From Albugo candida (taxonomy: Eukaryota; Oomycota; Peronosporomycetes; Albuginales; Albuginaceae): a stretch of 64,000 bases of DNA. The stretch is taken from positions 310,001 to 374,000 of the forward strand of contig CAJNAR010000172.1 of assembly GCA_905220665.1 (NCBI GenBank), read 5' to 3'. This document shows, piece by piece, positions 27,964 to 40,719 of this stretch. A program made the position numbers and the translations under genes. The notes beneath the pieces are model-generated. The model was not told the DNA's origin, ran no database searches, and was given only the letters and a program-made list of their open reading frames with translations. Position 1 is the first letter of the stretch, and every line of letters begins with the position of its first letter.

Positions 27964-30900
27964 ATGAATTCCTCCGACATGTCAATCGATCGCCATTTGA
28001 GTCTTCAAGACTCAATTGTAACAATCAATTCGAGTATACAAAAGCAGATACAACGTACCTTTTCCTCAAAATCTTCAAAAAACGAAATTGCTACAGTGTC
28101 GTATAGGTATTTAGCCAATCGTTTGCATTGATTTCATTCACGAGCTTGCGTCGTTCGATTAGGAGAGCCAATAAGTGCGTCGCAAGTCCTCGTTCTCGAC
28201 AAAGTGAGGGAATCGAGACAGTTGAAGTATTAAGTGAATCCTCACAACCACTTACGAATGCTGGCATAGTTCTTTACAGTCCTCAACGACTCTCTCGAGT
28301 GCATGAGGAATCATATCCCTTATTAGAGGATTTTTCGATTGATTCTTTCTGGAAAGATGAAAACGCATTCGACGAACTCATTGATTGTACCAAGCCGTGT
28401 TTCGTTCTGGAACGTACGCAATCGTTTTCAGACCTTTCCAACATCTCCTTTTCCTCACTCGAGTCGATGTGGTCTATCTCCTCACCTAGTGCCGCCTCAC
28501 CTCGCGACACAAAGTGGTCCTCTGAGAATAAAACCAACTCAAATATCTCTGATAATCAGCACACTCACGACTTGGATCAGACTCAACATAACGAACCCGC
28601 GAGTATCACTCCAGATTCGAGACGATCCAATCAAGATCCAGAAACAAATCAATTAGCCAATCGCATCCGCGATCAAGCGATCCAAGAGCTTTACGAGACG
28701 GAAGCGTCTTATATTCGAGATTTGTGCATGCTTCATGAATACTACATACTCCCACTCAGTGAAAACCGTCATTCAATTATGCAAAATCCACAAATTGCAG
28801 TGTTATTCAATCACACACTTCAACTCATAACACTGCATCAAAAACTCCACAGCGATCTTCATGAGGTGATATCGAGTACGTGCAACTCGGTACCAGTGGA
28901 AGGCATAGGTGCGGTTTTTTGTCGGTATGTCGGCCTCTTCACGTTCCACGGCGCGTACGCGAAAGACTATGAACACGCACTGCATCTTTTCCAATCATAT
29001 CGCAACGATCCAAAACTCGGATTCTCAGACTTCCTCAAAAGTTGCCGTGAGAGGATGAAATCCTCACAGGAGTTGGAGAGTCTCCTCATCAAACCGATTC
29101 AGCGAGTACCGAGGTATAAACTCCTTTTAGAGCGTATCGCCAAGCACACAAATGCGCATCACGCCGATCATGCGTACCTGCAAGAAGCTGTCAATCGCGT
29201 CACTCAAGCAGCCATGCAAATGAACGCAACAGTAGCAGCTCAAGCTAATTTAGAGGCGATCTATGCGACACAACAGCGCTTTAAGGGACATATTTCCCTC
29301 ATTCAACCAAATCGAAGACTCATAAAATCGGGTTACCTCATAAAAGTATCCACTCGCCGTAAAGAAAGCGTTTTCTTACATCTTTTCAACGATTTATTAC
29401 TTTACAGCGACCCGTTACTTACCGGCGATTTTCGTATCCGTCGAATTGTAGACCTCAATTCAAAAGCCGCTGGCGTCATTGCCACCGTCCCAGGGTCCCA
29501 TCAAGCACTCTTATACTCCAAAACAAAATCCCTCACTCCGAATTGTGGTTTTGTCGTTACGAGTTTGAGTAAATCATTCCTTCTTTTCGCGCCAAATATC
29601 GCCCAACGATCCGAATGGGTCGAATGCATCCAATATGCGATACGAGAAGCTCAACGTCAAGCACACGGAGGAGCCGAAGGACCCAATGACGCAGCAGCCC
29701 TATGGGTCCCTGATCGCGTCGCTGGATCCTGCACCGTATGTCACGCTCCATTCCGATTGTATTTCCGACGACATCATTGCCGAAGATGCGGCGTGGTCGT
29801 CTGTGGCAATTGCTCACGTCGAAAATCCATTCTGTTTGTCACACAGCCAACGATCACTCCACTTCAGGACCCAATGAACAATCCGATTCCGCGAAAAGAA
29901 CGTGTCTGCAGTCGATGTTTCATTGTCCTCGATCTCGTGCGTCGTATCGCATTCCAATGGTACGAGAAAATCGTCCGATTCCGTGGAGTTCTCACGCGAT
30001 ACAAAGCTCAAAAATGGACATCGTATTCCATTGAAATCGCAGCCGATACGTTGAAACAGTACGCACTGACGACACTTTTGATTTCGAATGAAAGACAATT
30101 TTTGGATTCCATGTCGCTCCGAGGAGCAATTGCTCGGCATTCGCGTCACGCGGAAGTGCGTCGGGCGTATTGCTTCACAGTCGTTCCATTGAAGACGGAA
30201 GAGCTTCCACAGAATGCGTGGATACTCGGCAGCCATTCGATCGACGAAACACGCGAATGGATGCACGCGCTTGAAAATGCGATTCTTAAAGCCTCACAGC
30301 GATTCGAATTGGCGCCGTTGTCGTCGAAATCGCTTGAAAATGGACGATTGAGTCAAGAGAATTCCGAGCTTCAGCGCTTACGTGTCGTTCGTAAAATCAT
30401 CCGATCGGAAGAGTGCTATGTCACGTCTTTGAATGAATGCATTCGCCTCTTCATACAGCCTTTGCTTCTCCGTCGAATGGAAGGACAAAATGTGCTTCAA
30501 AAGCGCCAAAAAGCCCGAAATCGATTGGGAACGAATGTCGCGACCACTTCTCACGACGCGGAACATAGCAACGTATCGATGGACCGGTACAATCGATCGA
30601 GGCTTCGTGATGTCGGAGCTATGTTCACGTCACGCTCACGTACGTTCACAAGCGCTTGCGCGCATGACATCTCATGTTGGCTGTAGGACACTTTTCCTCA
30701 CTCGATCGCATGAAAAACAGCAGCAAAAGTCTTTTGACGCATTCCTTTTTCGAAAATGAATCCATTGGTCTTTTGGACGCTGAAATGGCTGTGTTCTTCA
30801 GCAGTATCGATCCTATTTGCACCTTGCATCAACAGCTCTTGGAACGACTTTCCTCGCACGTGAATGAGACCCAAGCGATGCCTCCACAGTTGCAGTCGTA

Positions 30901-32469
30901 TTGCGTGGTAAGCGAATGACACGAACGATTCCATACGTTCTCATTTCGTTGTAGGGCGATATCCTCGTTGCGTATGCGCCTCTGTTTGAGCTGTACATTA
31001 CATTTGCGTGTCGTCATGGCGCAGCGATGAAAACGATCGACTCGGCATCCTTTACCGCTTTTCTCAATGAGCTTTCGGCTGAAGCTTCGCTTCGAAGACT
31101 TGGAAGGTATCTCAGCATGCCGATGCATCAGCTTCCTCAGCTAAAGACACTTTTCCTCCAACTTTTGGACATCACGCCTCACGACCACGCGGACGCATCT
31201 TCGCTGAAGCTCGCATTACATCACGTCGACACCACCGCGAAAAAGATTGAAACCATTCTCTGTGAGTATGAGAATAAAGAAAAAGTGTCGGAATTCGCTG
31301 TGAAATTGGGCATTTCGCTTGGAAATCGCGTCTATGTGAAACACGGCCTTCTTCGCAAAGTATGTCGACGTCGCGTCAAGCAGTACACCTTCCTCTTACT
31401 TGGTGACGGTAATGTGCACTTTGTCATCGATTCTCTCATTCCCATGCCATTGTAGCGATTGTATTCATTCGCGATGGAGTGAGTTTGCGAAGAAAACCAC
31501 ATCTCATTGAGTTGTGGGAATGCAAAGTAGCGGACACGCCCGACGGCGTCACATCGATCCCTCCAATGCATCCAACGTGCGTGATGAGATGTATCCATTC
31601 CAACATTCACGTCGTTTTCGTAGCGCGTTTTACTTTCTCTCCCCACAGAAATCGTTCATGGTGCTCGCCGAATCTGTTGCCAATAAAAACGAATGGATCC
31701 AAGCAATTCGCAATTGTATCGCGAAAACCTTTGAAGCGCATCCTTCCGAGAATGCGTGTCGGGAGCCAATGCGTCCATTGGAATGCATGTCGGATGTGCC
31801 TTTTGTCGTGAAAAACGGATGGCTCAATGTGACGGCGATGGGATGCCGAAAGGGACGACGACTTTGGATCACGTTGACGATGCAAACATTTGCATTCTCA
31901 ACTGCTTTTAAAGCCACACAACCGGATGAGAGTTTCGATATTGGATGCTGTATTGCATTACCATTGAAACACGAGAAATTCTTCAGCGTTTCGGTGCATT
32001 TGGACGCAACCAAACAATCGGATGGGAAGCGTACATTCATTTTGGAGACACAATCGCTTGTCGATCGAAATGAATGGCTTCGGGCTTTGATGCATTGTAT
32101 TGGGAATATTGGAAGCTCGTCGACGTGCACGCGACATCACGCAATGGAATTGAGACGTCGAAGTGTGCATGTCGCTGTACTGGCGCCCATTTTCATGTCC
32201 AATAAAGTGAGTAGTGTCTGTACGATTTGCAACCACACGTTCACAGTGTATCGGCCACGACACCATTGCCGGTACGTCCAGACGCTTTCCCATTCCATTC
32301 GATCGCTCATTCCATCGATAGATTCTGTGGGTGTCTCGTGTGTGGTCATTGCTCACGACAACGATGGAGTCTTGCGCGTAGTACGGCATCGAAACCCTCG
32401 CGAATATGTGACGTCTGTGTGCACAATCTCACGGCTTCTAGCGCCCCGGTAATGGACGCACAACTGTGA
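27964..32469 (+). CDS. Very large Rho-GEF with doubled DH-PH-FYVE modules (FGD-like)
   Basis: Seven exons (27964-28106, 28145-30682, 30721-30907, 30955-31408, 31456-31576, 31624-32271, 32322-32469) give about 1,412 residues. Order: Ser-rich N-terminus; DH domain at ~225-420 (QELYETEASYIRDLCMLHEYY, LLIKPIQRVPRYKLLLERI); PH (GYLIKVSTRRKESVFLHLFND); FYVE (CTVCHAPF, RRHHCRRCGVVVCGNCS); second PH; second DH (VVRKIIRSEECYVTSLNE); PH (KQYTFLLLGDA...SFMVLAES); another PH; and a second FYVE (CTICNHTF, RPRHHCRFCGCLVCGHCS, ICDVC). DH-PH activates Rho/Rac/Cdc42-type GTPases, and FYVE binds PI3P on endosomes. The first intron and start are less certain than the rest. The second DH looks diverged, with a long insert. 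EIPR1 converges 64 bp away. Confidence 0.85.
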
Positions 32470-32533
32470 TCCTCGATTCGTCTCCGTGCAGTGGAAATGG
32501 CGCGTGAAAAACCACAAAAACCGAAATCTTCAT

Positions 32534-33813
32534 TCAAAGCAGAATTTTGTACTTTTCGCTCGATGGAACCGTATGCATGTTCACAGATCCATCGAACGAC
32601 AACGACGCAAATCGCCACGAACCATTGGCAGCCCAATTGACACTGTACACACTTTGGCAGTGATCTTCGTACTGAGTGACTTTTGTGTCGGCGATATACG
32701 CTCCCGAAGCGGATTCATTCATAATGTCTTGTTCGTCCAAATCGATCAATGGAGCGGAAGATACCGACGGGATTCGCCATAGAGCATACGATGCGTCCGT
32801 GCTGGAAGTGAGAAGCAATTGATCGTGGCAGCGATTGTACTGGACGCAGACAACCCAATGCGAATGTGCTGGTAGAGACAGTAGAGATTGCTTGCATTGA
32901 CGTAAATCCCAAAATTTAATCGTTCCGTCCTCGCCGCCACTCGCTAGACAATGCGCTTTGTTCGGATTGTAGTCAATGTCGTACACTGTCGAAAGATGCG
33001 CGTTGGCGATTTTCATTGGTTTTCCATTCGCACGGAAATCGATCGTTTCGACAGCACAGCCGCTTGCGTACGATATCACTTGTTCGTCGTGTGGATTCCA
33101 AGCAATGCTTTGGATCGGAGACTTGAGCGCATCGATGTCCACTTTGCAAGTCGATGAAAGCGTAAGATCTTCCGCGTCACGAATTGTCCATCTCTGAAGG
33201 GAATTCCCACACACTACAGCAAGCGTCGACGGATCCACGACACTCCAAGCGACTCTGATGGAGAGATTCCGTCAACGACGCTCCTACTATCGAGCTACGG
33301 ACCTGGAAACGCCGACTGAATCGTGTTTTGAGAGAGAACAAAGGTGTGCGAGCGACGCGTTCTCGGAAGGGATATCCGTTGGAATCGCATTGTGTGACAA
33401 GTCCATTTTCCACAAATTCGCGTGTCGTTGCTTTCCGGACGGAAGAGCTACCGTAACGACCAAATTCGAGTCTTTTGGGTTTGCTGCGATTTGCGCCATA
33501 GGATCCGCGTGTTCGAACTGAGCGATGGGACGTATCGCATTGGATTCCTCATCGTATTCCACTACACAGAGCTGAGGGTTCACGTTGGATGCTGTCTGGA
33601 AGACGTGGAATAAGCTTTGTTTCCCTGACCTGGTTTTCGGTTTGTATCGTGCAAGTTCCAATCAAAAAGCGTACATGCTCGTTAGCATCGGCAAGGGCAT
33701 CCATACATCGCGCCTACAATCAATTTTCAGTGCAATCTGTCGACCCGTTGTGGAGATAAAAGCAAAAGAAATACTGCATTTCCAACGGCAAAAAAGCAAT
33801 CGTTTGGATCCAT
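32534..33813 (-). CDS. EIPR1: EARP/GARP-interacting WD-repeat protein (TSSC1-like)
   Basis: Four exons (33813-33775, 33713-33630, 33571-33303, 33254-32534) give 370 residues. The N-terminal signature ARCMDALADANEHVRFLIG and the following QLCVVEYDEESN strand match EIPR1/TSSC1. WD40 repeats follow: IQSIAWNPHDEQ, TVYDIDYNPNKAHCLASGG, GTIKFWDLR, HWVVCVQYNRCHDQLLLTSS, SVYSVNWAANGSWRFASLSFDG. EIPR1 assists EARP and GARP tethering complexes at endosomes and the trans-Golgi network. Its start codon is 40 bp from that of the divergent TPR-J gene. Confidence 0.88.
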
Positions 33814-33853
33814 TTTCGACAGTCTTTTATTCGAGATATCACTGTACTATCAC
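33814..33853. promoter_or_regulatory. 40-bp divergent start-to-start region
   Basis: EIPR1 (minus) and the TPR-DNAJC8 gene (plus) have start codons only 40 bp apart, so core promoters must overlap each other or the 5' ends of the genes. No defined motif seen. Confidence 0.4.
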
Positions 33854-35281
33854 ATGACGGAAGAGGTATCCATTTCGATCACTTTGGAGGCGATTGTACA
33901 AGCGGAAAACTTCAAAACGCAAGGAAATGAGTACCTCCAAAGTAAAGAGTACCTCCAAGCGATCGACTGCTACACAAACGCAATTGAATTGAATCCGGAA
34001 AATGCGATTTATTACAGTAATCGATCGGCGGCATTCCTCTCACTCGGAGACGCACGAAGCAAAGCGCTGCATGACGCGGAAAAATGCATACAATTAGATC
34101 CGATGTGGTGGAAAGGATACAGTCGAAAAGGAGCTGCGGAACACGCGCTCGGACGCTTTGACGACGCGCGCGCGACGTATTTGAAGGGATTACAAGTCGA
34201 TCCCGAGAATGCATGCGGACTCGCGGAAGCTGCGGAACAAGTATACAAAGCGGGACAGGAACACCACAAGAGAATGAAGAAACTGCGTCCGCAACAACAG
34301 GAGAATGCGTGTTCTGTATCGACACAACCAATTGACACGGACGCTGTGATATCTCCGAAAAAAGACCCGGAAAATGATCTGATGAGCGAATTTATGTCGC
34401 AGGTTGAAGAGCTTGAAAATGGTAAACGGAGGAAAAAGCTGACAAGCAATACGGATTTTGGCACTTCAGAGGGGCAACTTGTGCGGCTTCTACAGCCACA
34501 TTTTCAATGGATCAATTTGAATCCGTATCGGGTCCTCATGCTGGAGCCTGAGGCTACTGAAGACGATATCAAACAGCATTATCGAAAGGTAAGGCTCCGA
34601 TATGCTGCGTCTTGTTTGGAAACTCATGCTTCACGATAGATCTCAACACTCGTTCATCCTGATAAATGTTTCCATCCTCAGGCTCGGGAAGCATTTGAAG
34701 GTTCGTACGACTCGAATTTCGCTATGGATTGACGCATTTTGTGTCGTTAGAAGTGAAGAAAGCGTACAACGTACTGCTCAACAACGATCGACGTAAGACG
34801 TTTTCCCAACTGATCCAAACCACACGCACTCGAGTCGAGAAAGAGCATCGTCAAAAGCTTAAAAAAGGAGCTGTGGAGCTTGAGCCGTTGGATCAATCGA
34901 TTGAAAAAGCTGTTCTGAAAGCATTTGCTGACATGGAAAAGAGAAGGTTAAACATACAAAAACGGGAGGTTGCTCAACGTAGAAGAGAAGCGTTCCAGAA
35001 TGAGGAGGAGGAACTCAAACTCACGGAAGGATTCAAACGAGAGAAATCTTGGGCGCAGGAAGATCGTCGTGAGAATCGTGTTGGAAATTGGCGAGATTTC
35101 CAGAAAGTGAATAAACGTCGAAAGGAAGGCGATCTGCATTTCCGACAAGGCGATACTCGGGTACGTCAAAGACCAAACAGTGTGATGAAAAGGATTGATG
35201 CTATAATGTGCGTGTTTCTAGGGCCATGATACGCAGAATGGAGTCGCAGATAATGAAGCGTACAAGAAAGCGTGGAGATAA
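33854..35281 (+). CDS. TPR co-chaperone fused to DNAJC8/Spf31-like J-domain protein
   Basis: Four exons (33854-34588, 34640-34700, 34751-35160, 35222-35281) give 421 residues. Residues ~15-130 are three TPR repeats of the Hop/Sti1 clamp type (FKTQGNEYLQSKEY, YYSNRSAAFLSLGD, GYSRKGAAEHALGRF). After a linker comes a DNAJC8-like part: LNPYRVLMLEPEATEDDIK, then HYRKISTLVHPDKC with the essential HPD, EVKKAYNVLL, a long Lys/Arg/Glu helix, and the hallmark VGNWRDFQKVNKRRK. DNAJC8 (Spf31) is a spliceosome-associated J protein, and the TPR clamp would add Hsp70/Hsp90 tail binding. Three introns of 51, 50 and 61 nt confirm the fusion is one reading frame, since the TPR and J parts lie in the same first exon. 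Confidence 0.88.
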
Positions 35282-35304
35282 TAGCGTTGACAATCTTTCC
35301 GGTA

Positions 35305-36579
35305 TCACCAATCTTCCACTTCCATGCTTTCGCCTTGTTTGTTTTCCAGTTGATCTTGTATCGAGCGAGTAGAAGCATTATTCTCTGCTTGAAATGCGTC
35401 AAGAACTCTAACAGCATGTGCCCTCCCCATTCTGCTCCTTTCAAACAATCAACATTAGCGCGTAATCCCAAAACCAACAAATGCACTGCACCCAAAAATC
35501 GATAAAATGGCCATTTCGGGCGCATTATCACAATGCTGAGAAGGTAAGACTATATATGTGTTTGTGAATTCTTGGAAATGCTTCATTGTGTCCCCATTGT
35601 GTCCATGCATTTTTGACAGCAAGTACCGGGGAAGATGATAGTAACACACTTCAGAGAGATCGATATGACGCCTCATTACAAACTCTTGTTCCTTGTCTTC
35701 CACTTCCATATCGCTACAGTACATTTCCAGCGATTATATCACACACATAGCCTCAGCATTTCCAATACCACTCTTGCTGAGTCTCTCTTTTTGACACATT
35801 GTCTGATTCCATCGCTTGACACTTGTGGAGACGTAATCTCTCCAATGCCAATGCATTCGGAAGGAATTCATTCCCGAGAAAAGAATAGTCGATACAATGA
35901 GATCGAACCCATGCCATTGTCAGCGTTTGACCTTGAAAAACTCGCTACTGCGGCACCTAAAGTGAGACTCCAACACACGATACAACTGATAACGTACGCA
36001 TTCGGCAATGTGATCGCGAAAGAGATCGTTTGTCACAATAAATCCATCATACTTGATCGCATAATCTATCACGTAATAGTCATCATGTGCGTGCGAGGGC
36101 GTGAGCACAGCAGCGTCTTTGGCGATAAGCTGTTGGAGGAGCACGGCGTCGTTCCCACTCAAACTTGGCGATTTCGATGTGGAATGGAGCCAAAAATTGG
36201 GCGCAAAGGCCACACAGCGCGCAGAAGGGAAACGTTGCTGAAAAAAGTCTACGACACGTATTAGACGCGCGATAAGAATTCCTGTGGTGTGGAATGTGAT
36301 GTTTGCAGCGTCCAATACGATCAAAAGCCCGTCACGTTTCTCTGGCGGAAATACTACCGACAGAGAGCTTTATGCGTTTGCGGAAAGTGTGAGGAAGGAA
36401 ATTATGTGTTAGCGCGTTGCAGTGAAAGGAAACAACAAAGGAAACGCGTACCTGTTCATTGTACTTAGTGACAGGGAAATGACACTTATTACCCAATCAG
36501 AGTGTGTGTCGTTTGTCAGACCGACAGTCAATGCACTTGACGACTTGCAGGTTCTATTACGGCGACGCACTTGGACCAT
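35305..36579 (-). CDS. NYN-domain ribonuclease with C-terminal KH domain
   Basis: Five exons (36579-36452, 36367-35979, 35931-35769, 35713-35492, 35437-35305) total 1,035 nt, 344 residues, all in frame. A Zc3h12a/Regnase-like NYN domain runs from LLIVLDAANI (first catalytic Asp) through SHAHDDYYVIDYA and GFIVTNDLFRDH (acidic centre) to YSFLGNEFLPNALALERL. A KH-like RNA-binding domain follows: HGHNGDTMKHFQEFTNTYIV, then AILSIFGSRMGRAHAVRVL. This predicts an RNA-guided endoribonuclease that binds single-stranded RNA. The order is the reverse of mammalian KHNYN/N4BP1. The stop lies 23 bp from the convergent TPR-J gene. Confidence 0.82.
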
Positions 36580-36823
36580 TGCTTCATTCTCTTGCAAGAG
36601 TGACAATTAGGGGACCGATGGATCCGAATGGTCTTGTTTGATATTGCCTGTCCAGCCTCTCGACAACAGTTAGAGCGGAATAGCATCAAGTGCGCCACGG
36701 AGCGATGTATTTAGTCATTCATCAGCGCATTGTGAGATTTTTTTGTTCCACACTGTAGAGAAGTCATTCTCAATCACGATCTAGCTAGCAGCTTCTCGAT
36801 GAATCGTGGTATGTTCATCCTAA

Positions 36824-37258
36824 TTATGGTACTGACCTGAGGCACACGCCTTCGAATGTGCTGTATGAAGGGGAATCCGCCTTGTACTTGTCTCTCGATG
36901 TTGACTTACAGAGAAGTTGTTGCGATGCGTGGTCTGTGGTGTTTTTCTCTTCGTCTGGATTTGAACAAACTGCTGCTGTTTCCAGTATGCATTTCACACC
37001 ATACTTCGAAGATGGGATAGCTCTCACGATTCGGTAAGGTAGATATTGAAATATCGCAACATTATCTCTGTACTGATTTACGTATAATTGACTGATAATG
37101 ACATTATCCATAAGCAAAGTGGAATACCTTGTTTGATAATCATAGTCATTATCAGCACGTACGGGTTGACTCGCAAAATCGTAAAGTTTCATTGTGAACG
37201 CAGTGATCTTCGCTTTTCCTCTGCTGCTACGTGCAAGATTGATGACATTGCTTGCCAT
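36824..37258 (-). CDS. Hypothetical protein
   Basis: A 144-residue ORF with an ATG start and no intron. It has a basic N-terminus, a central region rich in Tyr, Asp and Val, and a polar Ser/Lys-rich tail. No signal peptide, membrane helix or motif recognised. It stands alone at the edge of the gene-poor half, so it may be a fast-evolving gene or a chance ORF. The flanking gaps (36580-36823 and 37259-38300) show nothing definable. Confidence 0.3.
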   Translation of the reverse strand: MASNVINLARSSRGKAKITAFTMKLYDFASQPVRADNDYDYQTRYSTLLMDNVIISQLYVNQYRDNVAIFQYLPYRIVRAIPSSKYGVKCILETAAVCSNPDEEKNTTDHASQQLLCKSTSRDKYKADSPSYSTFEGVCLRSVP

Positions 37259-38300
37259 CCAACTAGGTGAAAAGGTATGGTTTCAGTATACAATCAAACA
37301 GAGTATCTTATAATCGATTGTGTTGTGCAGAATAAACAGCTATGTAAGGGACAAAACTCGGAGTTGCGCTTGCGAGCTGCTCCAGCACCTTTGCAAACGG
37401 AACACTTTCGTCTTGATCATAACACTATAATCGAAAGTACTGAACGTGCGCAGTAAACGTGGTATTGATCATGGAACTTGCTATAATTGCCGGAGTTGCT
37501 TATGCTGATAGAAAAGACAACAATCCAACCGGTACAGATGAAGTGCAGCGTCACTGCCTGCAAGGCAGGTCATAATATAGATACAATTTACTGAAAGCCT
37601 TTTGATTCCGTCCGTATCGTTGGCGGAATATCACACAAAAGGTTCGTTCAACGTGGACAGAATATATAAGTTGATCCCAAGCTGTGAGTAGCGCCAGCGA
37701 TTTTTTTTTCTGCTGTATTCGCAATCGATAAAATATGGTGATCTGAATTCAAAGCTTCATACGAAGACAAAGTGCACAAATAAATGCCAGGCTGAAATCT
37801 TCTACATACCAGAACCGAGATTCAACTGGTAGCATCCTGAAGGCCCACACGAAACTGCCGCTTTTTCAAAAATCGGTGTTCACGTTTCAGAAGTTCCCTT
37901 GATGCAATTATATAATTTCGAACAAGTTATGTGTCTGTTAGTTCATCGCGCTCCCCGGATGACCAATGTATCAGCATGAAATGAATCTTGGTTGCCTCGG
38001 GAGGCTCACGGACGATACGGAGAGTTGAGAGTGTGGAACTGGAAGACATACTCTCGTTTCTTGATTTGTCAACTTGCGTAGAACGGTATTTACTCGAGCT
38101 CGGTTGGAGCCAAGTGACGAGACCAATCGTCGAAAGAATAAGCTGTAATATCTGAGTACTTCATCGTACGTCGACTTCAGCGACTATTCTTTAGCCATAT
38201 CGAAAATAGTGAGCTCTTGTCGTTGTAGCATAGATCGACTAAGGTTTCCTTCGTAGGCTATGTGTCGTCATCTTCGGATGTCGAAATCTGGCAAAATGAT
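37259..38300. other. Gene-poor stretch before the duplicated segment
   Basis: Only short unconvincing ORFs. A run of eight or more T at about 37700 is the only low-complexity feature. Similarity to the 52-kb segment becomes recognisable only from about 38300. Confidence 0.35.
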
Positions 38301-40000
38301 TTCAGAATGTGCGAAGTGGTTTGTTAACCATGCCGAAATTGTATCAAACAATCTGCGTGCTCGGATTACGACTAGCAGCTTCATAGTGCAGTAATTATTC
38401 GCAATAGAGCTACTTCGGTTGATACATGAAGTATTGACGGCGTTGCATACCATTCATATCTGGAATGGTAACGCTACAATCCATCGCATGCCATTCTTGT
38501 TTCTATGCCGAAGATGGCTTTTCCCATTGTACTATTCTCCATGTCGATGTGGTACAATGGTGAATGTATATCAGCTTAGTGCGGGAGAAATTCAATGCGC
38601 TTTAGCTTCAGTCGAACCACTTCGAAAGTTCATTGCATTCTCTCATTCTTTCGACACAGATATAAAAATACTTTCTGATTACGCGAACGTGTCTCGACTC
38701 TTTTTAACGTTTCCGACCGAGCACAAATCAATTCAATATCGCTTGCTTCTGTCCAAAAATCTCTGCTGGTATGTCAACGTGCATAACGTAATGCCAAAGA
38801 CGTGATAAATCTTCTTCTGCGCAACCAATCGTCGACTACGTACAGCTGGTGGACGTCGAAACCGCACACAAAAACCATACTTGAAAAGCTTTCCGAGAGG
38901 TTTTATGACCATCGAATGAGTCGGTGTTTTACCGAACGAAATTTCCAAATACCTGATCGAATCCTCCAAACCCAATGTGGTCAATTGATAATATGAGGAC
39001 ACGGCATGGTCCGATTCAGCAAAAAAAAGGTTGATGTGCTCAAGTTGAACTTCGCACCAGATTCATCGTAATAGACTTGGATGAAGTCGAGTTCGTCAAT
39101 GCACTATTCGGTGTTTCGAAAAGAAATGTTTTATCGTATACGAAACGAAGTCTAGTTGCGACAGCGATGCCATTGATCCAAATGCCATATTCTACATGTT
39201 GAGAAGTAAATTCTCTAAGTGTTCGACCTTCATCAAACGTAATTCCGAGAATGAATCGTCTTGTTTCATTCCACATTTTGATGTAATGTACGGTGTGATG
39301 CTTTCATTTATAGTCAATTGTGCCTTCGTGTCGGTTTGAACGTACGGATTCAGTCGATGCAATTTTTTCCAGCTCCCGGTTTTATAAAATCGCGAAATAC
39401 GTCAATCCACTCGGTCATAGGATTTCTCAAATTCGATAATAGACGCATATGATTCATTACCACGATGAGTGAGTAAGTCTTATATCTAGGCGAGATGCGT
39501 TTGTGATGATGCAGCGACCGTCCTCACGAAAATGCTTTTCATTTTGATTATCAATTTTGGCAAAACCCGCTGTAATTGACGCTCAAATGCTTTGGAAAGT
39601 ACTTTCAAATTCTTGACAGCACTGCAAGCGGTTTTAGTTTTCAAGATCACATCATGATCCTTCTTGTATAAGAAGGGGATTGTCGAGTGACGTTGTGCTC
39701 GAGGCAAGACGCCTTCAATCAGTTGATATTCGAGCACTATCTCTATCTTCATACACTCTACAAACATTATATTGGCTGAAGCTGATATAATGCAGCTGGT
39801 ACTGCTTCCATACCAGGAAAGGAGCTGATTCGCATATCCTTGTTCGCTTCCTCCATCTCTGTCGTACTCCAGCGATCTGATAGACGGTCTTTCCCTTCAG
39901 ACTCAACGGAAACTCGAATTGAATCCAGTAACTTTGTGTATTTCTTTGACATTGACCAGCTAATCTGGTCTTTGAAATATTGAGATATTACCCATAGACA
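38300..40000 (-). pseudogene. Decayed minus-strand gene remnants downstream of CHXC copy A
   Basis: Several protein-like minus-strand pieces in different frames follow one another (for example RRFILGITFDEGRTLREFT near 39250 and EYQLIEGVLPRAQRHSTIP near 39720). Related DNA lies in 52000-53800. None is long enough to be a gene and frames shift between pieces. This suggests an older second gene in the duplicated unit that died in both copies. Product not recognised. Confidence 0.35.
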
Positions 40001-40719
40001 AATCCAGTCACCCTAAATTCGTTAATATTATCAGTCGTGCTCATGTCAGAGTGCATACAGGTTGGTAACATAATTAGTCGGCACACAACGAAAGGAGCTA
40101 TCCGGAGGGCGAAAACATCCTTTGAAGCGTCCTCCATATGATTCACGTGATGATGGAAGCATTCATCGGGTTTGTTTAGGCATTGGTATTGACTGGAAGG
40201 CGAACTGCTGGAGAGGGGATTCGTATAAATGCCGGGACTGAGTGGTGTCCTAAGTACAATATTGAGCTATTCCGGCTTGCAAGAACCCGCTGGGTGGAGA
40301 CAACACCACGCGGGCTATCTTGGAAAAACTTTTTTGCATCGTCTGAAGATGTTTTTTTTTCGTCTTACAGCATTCCAGCAATTTTTAGGTATTCGAAGTT
40401 TTGCGTATTTGTTCGAGCACCAAATACGCTTTCAGTTTGGATAATACAAGCTGAGTAACAACCAAAAAGCCATAATATACAGTTTACTATCCTCGTCTTG
40501 AGTATCAAGTCGGATTCGCATAAACGTTTTTGTACCAGTCGATCTCCTCCATATCGTGGTCGAAAATATCTACACTCTTTGTATAGGTCTTCCGACCTGA
40601 ATATATATTTCAAACGATTTTTGCGTGGTAGAGGTCCTGTGTAACGTTCATGAGTCGAATGTCGATTCATCCAGACGTCTACCTTACTCAAAATTCAATC
40701 CCCTTCTAAACACGCTAAT

